In this document: one piece after another, positions 50,822 to 62,400 of the stretch
Layout of the letters: every line of letters starts with the position of its first letter
How positions within the stretch are numbered: position 1 is the stretch's first letter
NCBI GenBank assembly: GCA_921293015.1
Contig: OV121096.1
Coordinates: 14,263,000 to 14,326,999 of the forward strand
DNA: 64,000 nucleotides
Reading direction: 5' to 3'
Source of the DNA: Phorcus lineatus
Taxonomy: Eukaryota; Mollusca; Gastropoda; Trochida; Trochidae
The notes under the pieces: generated by a model
The model's input: only the letters and a program-made list of their open reading frames with translations
Database searches by the model: none
What the model was told of the DNA's origin: nothing
Program-made: the position numbers and the translations under genes

Positions 50822-50992
50822 TAGAGGATATTTGACATTTATCGTCGAATACCATGGATATTTCATCGAGTGAAGTAGAAAATTACATTTTCACGAGTGG
50901 CGTAGCCACGAGTGTAAATATATGATTGTTTACTTCACGAGATGAGATATTCATGGTTTTCGACGAGAAATGTCAAATGTTCTATTTATTAT
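50822..50992. repeat. Imperfect fold-back palindrome (~170 bp)
   Basis: The left arm (TTTGACATTTATCGTCGAAT, then ACCATGGATATTTCATC) is mirrored by the right arm, whose reverse complement reads TTTGACATTTCTCGTCGAAA, ACCATGAATATCTCATC. The turn is around CACGAGTGGCGTAGCCACG. A long stem-loop or a fold-back MITE. Confidence 0.75.
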
Positions 50993-52943
50993 GTTTCTCA
51001 AAACCTCGTAAATTACCCTAACTATATGAATGGAGAAGCTAGTGCAGCCGTTGCTTGGCGTCATTCAATTGTTTCATGACCTCACAGACGATGTCATATG
51101 ATTGTTGCATCATTTCACTGAGTAGAATACCTCTTTATTTCACTCAGTGAAAAAACGGGTTTTATTTTCACCGATAAATGGCATATTTTACCATTCGAAA
51201 TATAATAAATATAATTATTTACCTCCAGAGCAAAAAGCAGGAAGTGCTTTATAGGACTGTTTATTGTATATCTGTTGGCCCTGAGGTTCACAATGAGGGC
51301 TACAAAGACCACAGGAACTGTGCCTCTGAACTGTGGACTTGATTACCAATAAGGCAGTTAAACTTCTGCTGACAGATGTATTCTACTGAATTAGTTTGCT
51401 TAATAGTAAATATTATACAGTCTGTAGATCTACAGAGTAAATGATTTAATTTCCTGCTCATTGGGCTTATAAGGCTTAATGAGCTTATTGTTTTGGCCAC
51501 CGTCAATCCTTCGAACTTGAAGCAAGGCAATCCAAATTTTTCTAGGGTTTTTAAATTTGCACCTGGCGCCTTGAAATTGATCTTTTGGGTCTTTTATACC
51601 AAAAATTATTTAGAAGCTGAAGTTTTCAGAATGACATGATTTTTTTATTGATACTTTTTAAAATTATTGTCTTCAGCATGTATTATTATATGTAAAATAT
51701 ACAAATGTGCATTATTATTATTATTATTTGTTTATTATTTGTCTGGCCTCTAAAGCCAGGTAGTTATAGGGCATTGCCAATCTTCTTGGGTCTCTTTGGC
51801 ATTGTCTGTCAAACTTTTCACAATTTTTGTGGCAGCTATTTTCACGGGATCATATTAAGAAACAACTGGTATATGAAGCTCACATTTTTAGACAAAGTTT
51901 GTACATTGGTCTTGATTGTCCCTCAAATAGGCGTGAAGAGTGTCCATCCTTGAACCTTTATTTCACTTCTCTCCAAGTAATGCTAGGAGACTCAATTCAC
52001 CATCATCCTCAAATCAACATTAAGATAGTACCAAAATCCAGCTTTGCTGCTCATACACGCTTTGTTTTTCCCTCAATCACTTGATATCACCCTTCATTAC
52101 ACATTTTTTCAACATCAGCTTCTTCTCATTTGCACATTTATGCACCAAGTTTCATGCACATTTTTGCGAGGTACAAATTCAAAGCTGGATGAACTGGTAC
52201 ACATGGTCAAATGATTATAAACAATTATTCTGCTATTGCTGTATTCCCAACTAGGTGTTTGCACGTTTTCATATGGCCACCAACGGTCATTTACCAATAG
52301 ATTTTATGGGTTCTCTTAAGTGCTTTTGGTTGTGTACTGCTACTGTACACCAGAGGTGGTGACAATACTGAATCAGTGTGCCCACATACTTGACTCCAAT
52401 TCACCCACATTAAGCATTTTCTATTCAACTTTCATTGTGTTGTTTTTTTAGGTCAATGGTGGATAGTGAACTGAAGATCTTATGAAACCTGAACAAGTTG
52501 CTTGTCCCCATGGATGATAATCTAACACTGTGCAGATAAATTTGGGGTCTATTCCAGGCCACAGGTCATCAGGATATCTTTATCAGGCTGAATGCATGAG
52601 TTCTTAAAACAACGATCAAGTTGGGTAAGTTTTAAACAACCGAATTGTGGATATTATTCTTAGAATAAATGAGATTGGCCCAATGCTCAGTTGTTGGGGA
52701 TTTCATCTTTATAAGTAAGGATTTGTATGGTGGATGAAATCTGATTGATGTGCTCTCACTACTCAAGAAACAATAATGGCAGATTTCTTTTTAGAGACTT
52801 ATTATGTTACATGTTATTATTGAGGAAAGATTTTTAGATGACAAATGATATTTAAACCTGTTATCTTCTCTAATCTAATATATCAACGTCTGTTGGTTAT
52901 GATTAAAATATCATCTGCAACCCTTGGATACTTGTAATGTTTT

Positions 52944-53400
52944 AGCTCATCTTGCCTGATAGGCCAAATGGGCTTATTAAATGTCATGGCATCCAGTGTC
53001 CAGCGTCTGTGAGCTTTTCACTGTTTTATCTACTTCTACAGAACCATTGGCTCAGAAAAACCTGAGATCTTGGCTGCAGACTCCTTGACTTATGAGGTTT
53101 TTACTTTACAGATTTGGTGATCCTGTGACCCCTAATAAGTGCCACTAGGGTCATGCCCTAAAACCTATTTTCATCTTTTTCTCTGGAAGCAAGAGGCCTG
53201 AAACTTAGTGTACAGACTCCTTAGCTGATAAGATTCTAATTTATCAATTTGGTGACCCTGTGACCCTTTATTTAGGCCACAGGGACCCTGCCCTAAATGC
53301 CTATTTTCATCTTCTCCAGAAGCAAGAGACCTTTTTAGTGGAAAAACAGAGATTCAACAGCACATCTAACCATCAAACTCCCCCTGAAAGGCTTTTAATC
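52944..53400. repeat. Mollusc-type dispersed repeat
   Basis: Begins TTTTAGCTCATCTTGCCTGA, then TAGGCCAAATGGGCTTATT and CCAGTGTCCAGCGTCTGT. It resembles the AGCTCACCTGGCCC...GGGCCAAGTGAGCTTATG repeat that I know as abundant in bivalve genomes. A second part has two related blocks ending GATTTGGTGATCCTGTGACC and CAATTTGGTGACCCTGTGAC. Recognised from memory, so the family is not certain. Confidence 0.5.
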
Positions 53401-56400
53401 TTTTTCATTTATATGTAGGCCGGATTGGGTGTCCGACTGACAATTATCATGTCAATGTTTAATTTTTTCAACTTACAAGTTACATTTGCATGTAATGCAT
53501 TGAACAAATAATGTTCAGTCTATGTCTTATAGTATAGTAGTACGCGGTATAGTTTGTAAATTACATTTTTTATGTCCTTGCATAAAATCCTGTTCACATT
53601 GTCCAATTCAGGGCTGTAAGGATCAGAATGTGTAAATGACTGTTGGTATGGTAGTTTGAAAAAAAAATTCAGATGTTTTCAGCTGTTTTAATGTATTTAG
53701 TGATTACTTTCAACTCCAGTTAATATTTCAAATGGTTGTAACAAATGGTTGTAACATGTTTTTATATTTCAATTTCTTGCGCAAAAGTGTGAGTGATTAA
53801 TGGTATGTTGAAAATTAAAATTCATTATCATAATCAATTTATATCACGACATTTTCAGCTTACTCTGTCTGTTTGTTACTATTGATGTTTAGTTACTTAC
53901 TTTTTCAAACTTAAAAGTTTTATATTATTTTTAGAGTTAGGCGATTTTGTCATGGACAAGATGCAGGACTCAACCTCTAGTGACTGCTTGCAGGCCTGGC
54001 CTTCCTTTCACCCAACTCTACTCAAGAAACAAAGTGACATTGCAGGTTTGGGAGAAAAATCTACTATTATTTTCATTTTTAAGTCAGTTGTGTCTTCAAT
54101 TGGCTAGTAAGACCTGAGGGGCAAAGGGTGTGGGATGTTGTCATTCCGACAAAGTTTGCAATTGGCAAAAAACTCTATTGAGTTCTCACAGGGGGGAGGC
54201 TGGGGCCATCCTCTCAAGACCTTTTCGGCATCTGTCTGTACGCATGAGGATTATAATTTATATACTTGTGTGATGGGGATTCTGTTATATAGATTTGGTG
54301 AAACCATAATCCCTTAGGGCCACAGGAACCACGCGACCATTATCATAGGTTGATGAGTAAGGAAGGCAAAAGTTGAAACAGATTTCATCTGAGATATAAT
54401 CCTAAAGGCTTGTGAGCCAAAAAGGTAATATATATGCTATAAGTAAGACCTACTTGTAATTTTGAATTCTTATGGTAATTGTGATACTTATCAGTAGAGT
54501 ATAAATGATTTGTTTGGACTGGAAGAGATTGTAAAAAAGCATAATTTGGAACAGATCTCAACTGAGATGTAATCCTAAGGGCTTGTGAGCCAAAATGGTA
54601 ATATATATGCTAGAAGTAAGACCTACTTGTAATTGGGTCCTTGTGGTAGCTGTGATACTAATCTGTAAAATGTAAACTGATGTCTTTGGACTGGGAGAGA
54701 GTGTCAAAAGGCAAAAGTTGGAACAGATCTCATCTGAGCTATACTCCTAAGGGCTTGTGAGCCAAAATGGTAATATATATGCTAGAAGTAAGAGCTACTT
54801 GTAATTGAGCTCATGTAGTAGTTGTGATACTAATCTGTAGAATATAAACTGATGTCTTTGGATTAGGAGAGAGTGTCAAAAGGCAAAAGTTGGAACAGAT
54901 CTCATCTGAGCTATACCCCTAAGGGTTTGTGAGCCAAAATGGTAATATATATGCTAGAAGTAAGACCTACTTGTAATTGGGTCCTTGTGGTAGCTGTGAT
55001 ACTAATCTGTAAAATGTAAACTGATGTCTTTGGCCTGGGAGAGAGTGTCAAAAGGCAAAAGTTGGAACAGATCTCATCTGAGCTATACTCCTAAGGGCTT
55101 GTGAGCCAAAATGGTAATATATATGCTAGAAGTAAGAGCTACTTGTAATTGAGCTCATGTAGTAGTTGTGATACTAATCTGTAGAATATAAACTGATGTC
55201 TTTGGATTAGGAGAGAGTGTCAAAAGGCAAAAGTTGGAACAGATCTCATCTGAGCTATACTCCTAAGGGCTTGTGAGCCAAAATGGTAATATATATGCTA
55301 GAAGTAAGAGCTACTTGTAAATGTGCTCTTATGGTAGTTGTGATACTAATCAGTAGAATATAACTGTTTCTTTGGACTGGGAGAGTGTCAAAAGGCAAAA
55401 GTTGGAACAGATCTCATCTGAGATATAATCCTAAGGGTTTGTGAGCCAAAATGGTAATATATATGCTAGAAGTGAGACCTACTTGTAATTGTGCTCTTAT
55501 GGTAGTTGTGATACTAATCTGTAGAATATAAACTGCTTCTTTGGACTGGGAGAGAGTGTCAAAACGCAAAAGTTGGAACAGATCTCATCTGAGATATAAT
55601 CCTAAGGGTTTGTGAGCCAAAATGGTAATATATATGCTAGAAGTGAGACCTACCTGTTATTGAGCTCATGTAGTAGTTGTGATACTAATATGTAAAATAT
55701 AAACTGCTTCTTTGGACTGGGAGAGAGGGTCAAAAGGCAAAAGTTGGAACAGATCTCATCTGAGATATAATCCTAAGGGGTTGTGAGCCAAAATGGTAAT
55801 ATATATGCTAGAAGTGAGACCTACTTGTAATTATGCTCTTATGGTAGTTGTGATACTAATCTGTAGAATATAAACTGCTTCTTTGGACTGGGAGAGAGTG
55901 TCAAAATGCAAAAGTTTTGACAGATCTCATCTGAGCTATACTCCTAAGGGCTTGTGAGCCAAAATGGTAATATATATGCTAGAAGTAAGAGCTACTTGTA
56001 AATGTGCTCTTATGGTAGTTGTGATACTTATCAGTAGAATATAAACTGTTTCTTTGTGACTGGGAGAGAGTGTCAAAAGGCAAAAGTTGGAACAGATCTC
56101 ATCTGAGCTATACTCCTAAGGGCTTGTGAGCCAAAATTGTAATATATATGCTAGAAGTGAGACCTACTTGTTATTGAGCTCATGTAGTAGTTGTGATACT
56201 AATCTGTAGAATATAAACTGCTTCTTTGTGACTGGGAGAGAGTGTCAAAAGGCAAAAGTTGGGACAGATCTCATCTGAGCTATACTCCTAAGGGCTTGTG
56301 AGCCAAAATGGTAATATATATGCTAGAAGTAAGAGCTACTTGTAAATGTGCTCTTATGGTAGTTGTGATACTTATCAGTAGAATATAAACTGTTTCTTTG

Positions 56401-57517
56401 GACTGGGAGAGAGTGTCAAAAGGCAAAAGTTGGAACAGATCTCATCTGAGCTATACTCCTAAGGGCTTGTGAGCCAAAATTGTAATATATATGCTAGAAG
56501 TGAGACCTACTTGTTATTGAGCTCATGTAGTAGTTGTGATACTAATCTGTAGAATATAAACTGCTTCTTTGTGACTTGGAGAGAGTGTCAAAAGGCAAAA
56601 GTTGGGACAGATCTCATCTGAGCTATACTCCTAAGGGCTTGTGAGCCAAAATGGTAATATATATGCTAGAAGTAAGAGCTACTTGTAAATGTGCTCTTAT
56701 GGTAGTTGTGATACTAATCAGTAGAATATAAACTGCTTCTTTGGACTGGGAGAGTGTCAAAAGGCAAAAGTTGGAACAGATCTCATCTGAGATATAATCC
56801 TAAGGGTTTGTGAGCCAAAATGGTAATATATATGCTAGAAGTGAGACCTACTTGTAATTGTGCTCTTATGGTAGTTGTGATACTAATCTGTAGAATATAA
56901 ACTGCTTCTTTGGACTGGGAGAGAGTGTCAAAACGCAAAAGTTGGAACAGATCTCATCTGAGATATAATCCTAAGGGTTTGTGAGCCAAAATGGTAATAT
57001 ATATGCTAGAAGTAAGAGCTAATTGTAATTGTGCTCTTATGGTAGTTGTGATACTAATCAGTAGAATATAAACTGCTTCTTTGAACTGGGAGAGAGGGTC
57101 AAAAGGCAAAAGTTGGAACAGATCTCATCTGAGATATAACCCTAAGGGTTTGTGAGCCAAAATGGTAATATATATGCTAGAAGTGAGACCTACCTGTTAT
57201 TGAGCTCATGTAGTAGTTGTGATACTAATATGTAGAATATAAACTGCTTCTTTGGACTGGGAGAGAGGGTCAAAAGGCAAAAGTTGGAACAGATCTCATC
57301 TGAGATATAATCCTAAGGGGTTGTGAGCCAAAATGGTAATATATATGCTAGAAGTGAGACCTACTTGTAATTATGCTCTTATGGTAGTTGTGATACTAAT
57401 CTGTAGAATATAAACTGCTTCTTTGGACTGGGAGAGAGTGTCAAAATGCAAAAGTTTTGACAGATCTCATCTGAGCTATACTCCTAAGGGCTTGTGAGCC
57501 AAAATGGTAATATATAT

Positions 57518-58074
57518 GTAAGACTCGAATCCATGGCAGGCCTCAAATCTGTGGCGGATTTCCAAATCTATGGCAGATTTTCAAATGCGTGACATTTGTA
57601 CCTTTTTTTTGTATTTTTTTCGCAATGATTAGCCAAACCTTACGCTAGACATACTTACCCTAAAATCCGTCGACAGGAATCCAAGGGTTACAAAATATAG
57701 TCTTTCAATATCTTAGGGCTAAAGAAGACCGACTCACCGAGGACTGAAAAGATCCTACAAAATAAACCCAATTGATGTGGCACGAAGCCGCAAATGCAGC
57801 ATTTACATGTAAGGTATTGCTTAATGTATTTTCGTAATTGGGATATGGACTCTTATTATTTGATCGTTATCCGTTCGCACTATCTCTCTGTGACTTCCCT
57901 AATTATTACGCTAGCGACGCAATTTGGCCCTACGACGGGAACAGTTAGCTATTATGACGTCATCGCATCATGACGTCACTTAGCATGACGTAATGAAACA
58001 GTCTAACAATCAAACAAGCCACAGATAAGGAAACCCTCCATAGATTAGAGACCCGCCACAGATCTGAGTCTTAC
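57518..58074. mobile_element. 557-bp inverted-repeat insertion in the satellite, copy 1
   Basis: Ends GTAAGACTCGAATCCATGGC and (reverse complement of the right end) GTAAGACTCAGATCTGTGGC, an imperfect terminal inverted repeat of about 22 bp. It sits inside the ATATATAT of a satellite unit, which is repeated as ATATAT on the far side, consistent with a target-site duplication. It contains two TGACGTCA and one TGACGTAA motif at 57,955-57,993. No reading frame of note. Non-autonomous DNA element. Confidence 0.8.
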
Positions 58075-58933
58075 ATATATGCTAGAAGTAAGAGCTACTT
58101 GTAAATGTGCTCTTATGGTAGTTGTGATACTAATCAGTAGAATATAAACTGTTTCTTTGGACTGGGAGAGTGTCAAAAGGCAAAAGTTGGAACAGATCTC
58201 ATCTGAGATATAATCCTAAGGGTTTGTGAGCCAAAATGGTAATATATATGCTAGAAGTGAGACCTACTTGTAATTGTGCTCTTATGGTAGTTGTGATACT
58301 AATCTGTAGAATATAAACTGCTTCTTTGGACTGGGAGAGAGTGTCAAAACGCAAAAGTTGGAACAGATCTCATCTGAGATATAATCCTAAGGGTTTGTGA
58401 GCCAAAATGGTAATATATATGCTAGAAGTAAGAGCTAATTGTAATTGTGCTCTTATGGTAGTTGTGATACTAATCAGTAGAATATAAACTGCTTCTTTAA
58501 ACTGGGAGAGAGGGTCAAAAGGCAAAAGTTGGAACAGATCTCATCTGAGATATAACCCTAAGGGTTTGTGAGCCAAAATGGTAGTATATATGCTAGAAGT
58601 GAGACCTACCTGTTATTGAGCTCATGTAGTAGTTGTGATACTAATATGTAGAATATAAACTGCTTCTTTGGACTGGGAGAGAGGGTCAAAAGGCAAAAGT
58701 TGGAACAGATCTCATCTGAGATATAATCCTAAGGGGTTGTGAGCCAAAATGGTAATATATATGCTAGAAGTGAGACCTACTTGTAATTATGCTCTTATGG
58801 TAGTTGTGATACTAATCTGTAGAATATAAACTGCTTCTTTGGACTGGGAGAGAGTGTCAAAATGCAAAAGTTTTGACAGATCTCATCTGAGCTATACTCC
58901 TAAGGGCTTGTGAGCCAAAATGGTAATATATAT

Positions 58934-59490
58934 GTAAGACTCGAATCCATGGCAGGCCTCAAATCTGTGGCGGATTTCCAAATCTATGGCAGATTTTCAA
59001 ATGCGTGACATTTGTACCTTTTTTTTGTATTTTTTTCGCAATGATTAGCCAAACCTTACGCTAGACATACTTACCCTAAAATCCGTCGACAGGAATCCAA
59101 GGGTTACAAAATATAGTCTTTCAATATCTTAGGGCTAAAGAAGACCGACTCACCGAGGACTGAAAAGATCCTACAAAATAAACCCAATTGATGTGGCACG
59201 AAGCCGCAAATGCAGCATTTACATGTAAGGTATTGCTTAATGTATTTTCGTAATTGGGATATGGACTCTTATTATTTGATCGTTATCCGTTCGCACTATC
59301 TCTCTGTGACTTCCCTAATTATTACGCTAGCGACGCAATTTGGCCCTACGACGGGAACAGTTAGCTATTATGACGTCATCGCATCATGACGTCACTTAGC
59401 ATGACGTAATGAAACAGTCTAACAATCAAACAAGCCACAGATAAGGAAACCCTCCATAGATTAGAGACCCGCCACAGATCTGAGTCTTAC
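58934..59490. mobile_element. 557-bp inverted-repeat insertion in the satellite, copy 2
   Basis: Same length as copy 1, same ends and the same position within the satellite unit; I saw no difference by eye. The satellite units to its left also repeat those left of copy 1 almost exactly, at an offset of 1416 bp. It therefore arose by amplification of the array after a single insertion. Confidence 0.85.
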
Positions 59491-62400
59491 ATATATGCTA
59501 GAAGTAAGAGCTACTTGTAAATGTGCTCTTATGGTAGTTGTGATACTTATCAGTAGAATATAAACTGTTTCTTTGGACTGGGAGAGAGTGTCAAAAGGCA
59601 AAAGTTGGAACAGATCTCATCTGAGCTATACTCCTAAGGGCTTGTGAGCCAAAATTGTAATATATATGCTAGAAGTAAGACCTACTTGTTATTGAGCTCA
59701 TGTAGTAGTTGTGATACTAATCTGTAGAATATAAACTGCTTCTTTGTGACTGGGAGAGAGTGTCAAAAGGCAAAAGTTGGGACAGATCTCATCTGAGCTA
59801 TACTCCTAAGGGCTTGTGAGCCAAAATGGTAATATATATGCTAGAAGTAAGAGCTACTTGTAAATGTGCTCTTATGGTAGTTGTGATACTAATCAGTAGA
59901 ATATAAACTGTTTCTTTGGACTGGGAGAGTGTCAAAAGGCAAAAGTTGGAACAGATCTCATCTGAGATATAATCCTAAGGGTTTGTGAGCCAAAATGGTA
60001 ATATATATGCTAGAAGTGAGACCTACTTGTAATTGTGCTCTTATGGTAGTTGTGATACTAATCTGTAGAATATAAACTGCTTCTTTGGACTGGGAGAGAG
60101 TGTCAAAACGCAAAAGTTGGAACAGATCTCATCTGAGATATAATCCTAAGGGTTTGTGAGCCAAAATGGTAATATATATGCTAGAAGTAAGAGCTAATTG
60201 TAATTGTGCTCTTATGGTAGTTGTGATACTAATCAGTAGAATATAAACTGCTTCTTTGAACTGGGAGAGAGGGTCAAAAGGCAAAAGTTGGAACAGATCT
60301 CATCTGAGATATAACCCTAAGGGTTTGTGAGCCAAAATGGTAATATATATGCTAGAAGTGAGACCTACCTGTTATTGAGCTCATGTAGTAGTTGTGATAC
60401 TAATATGTAGAATATAAACTGCTTCTTTGGACTGGGAGAGAGGGTCAAAAGGCAAAAGTTGGAACAGATCTCATCTGAGATATAATCCTAAGGGTTTGTG
60501 AGCCAAAATGGTAATATATATGCTAGAAGTGAGACCTACCTGTTATTGAGCTCATGTAGTAGTTGTGATACTAATCTGTAGAATATAAACTGCTTCTTTG
60601 GACTGGGAGAGAGTGTCAAAAGGCAAAAGTTGGAACAGATCTCATGTGAGCTATACTCCTAAGGGCTTGTGAGCCAAAATGGTAATATATATGCTAGAAG
60701 TAAGAGCTACTTGTAATTGTGCTCTTATGGTAGTTGTGATACTAATCTGTAGAATGTAAACTGATTCTTTGTGACTGGGAGAGAGTGTCAAAAGGCAAAA
60801 GTTGGGACAGATCTCATCTGAGCTATACTCCTAAGGGCTTGTGAGCCAAAATGGTAATATATATGCTAGAAGTAAGACCTACTTGTAATTGTGCTCTTAT
60901 GGTAGTTGTGATACTAATCAGTAGAATATAAACTGTTTCTTTGGACTGGGAGAGAGTGTCAAAAGGCAAAAGTTGGAACAGATCTCATCTGAGCTATAAT
61001 CCTAAGGGTTTGTGAGCCAAAATGGTAATATATATGCTAGAAGTGAGACCTACTTGTTATTGAGCTCATGTAGTAGTTGTGATACTAATATGTAGAATAT
61101 AAACTGCTTCTTTGTGACTTGGAGAGAGTGTCAAAAGGCAAAAGTTGGGACAGATCTCATGTGAGCTATACTCCTAAGGGCTTGTGAGCCAAAATGGTAA
61201 TATATATGCTAGAAGTAAGAGCTACTTGTAATTATGGGCTTTTTTGGTAGCTGTGATACTACTCTGTAAAATATAAACTGATCCTTTGGACTCGGAGAAA
61301 GTGTCAAAAGGCATTATTTGGAACAGATCTCATCTGAGATGTAATCCTAAGGGCTTGTGAGCCAAAAAGGTAATATATATGCTTGAAGTAAGAGCTACTT
61401 GTAATTGGGCTTTTGTGGTAGCTGTGATACTAATCTGTAGCATATGAACTGTTTCTTTGGCCTGGGAGAGAGTGTCAAAAGGCAAAAGTTGGAACTGGTC
61501 TTATTTGAGATGAAATTTTAAGGGCTTGTGAGCCAAAATGGTTATATATATGCCAGAAGTAAGAGCTACTTGTAATTATGGGCTTTTTTGTTAGCTGTGA
61601 TACTAATCTGTAGAATATAAACTGTTTCTTTGGACTGAGAGCGAGTGTCAAAAGGCAAAAGTTGGAACAGGTCTCATCTGAGATGTAATTCTAAGGGCTT
61701 GTGAGCCAAAATGGTAATATATATGCTAGAAGTAAGAGCTACTTGTAATTATGGGCTTTTTTGGTAGCTGTGATACTAATCTGTAAAATATAAACTGTTT
61801 CTTTGGACTGGGAGAGAGTGTCAAAAGGCAAAAGTTGGAACAGATCTCATCTGAGATGAAATCCTAAGGGCTTGTGAGCCAAAATGGTAATATATATGCT
61901 AGAAGTAAGAGCTACTTGTAATTATGGGCTTTTTTGGTAGTTGTGATACTAATCTGTAGAATGTAAACTGATTCTTTGTGACTGGGAGAGAGTGTCAAAA
62001 GGCAAAAGTTGGGACAGATCTCATCTGAGCTATACTCCTAAGGGCTTGTGAGCCAAAATGGTAATATATATGCTAGAAGTAAGACCTACTTGTAATTGTG
62101 CTCTTATGGTAGTTGTGATACTAATCAGTAGAATATAAACTGTTTCTTTGGACTGGGAGAGAGTGTCAAAAGGCAAAAGTTGGAACAGATCTCATCTGAG
62201 CTATAATCCTAAGGGTTTGTGAGCCAAAATGGTAATATATATGCTAGAAGTGAGACCTACTTGTTATTGAGCTCATGTAGTAGTTGTGATACTAATATGT
62301 AGAATATAAACTGCTTCTTTGTGACTTGGAGAGAGTGTCAAAAGGCAAAAGTTGGGACAGATCTCATGTGAGCTATACTCCTAAGGGCTTGTGAGCCAAA

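Larger units (their letters stand above)
49740..54045 (+). ncRNA. Candidate spliced noncoding transcript (exon-like segments)
   Basis: Segments bounded by good acceptors and donors: 49,740-49,794 (TTACAG...GTAAGT), 50,385-50,481 (TTGCAG...GTAAGT), 50,726-50,774 (CTGCAG...GTAATC), 52,452-52,624 (TTTTAG...GTAAGT) and 53,935-54,045 (TTTTAG...GTTTGG, weak). Together with the putative first exon at 47,070 they would form a + strand transcript. They contain stops in all frames I checked and no known domain. It could be a long noncoding RNA, the 5' UTR exons of a gene beyond the window, or chance splice-like sites. Confidence 0.25.

Noticed and set aside
54135-54317. 60-codon frame just before the satellite
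   Set aside because: Sequence grades into the satellite and shows no family similarity.
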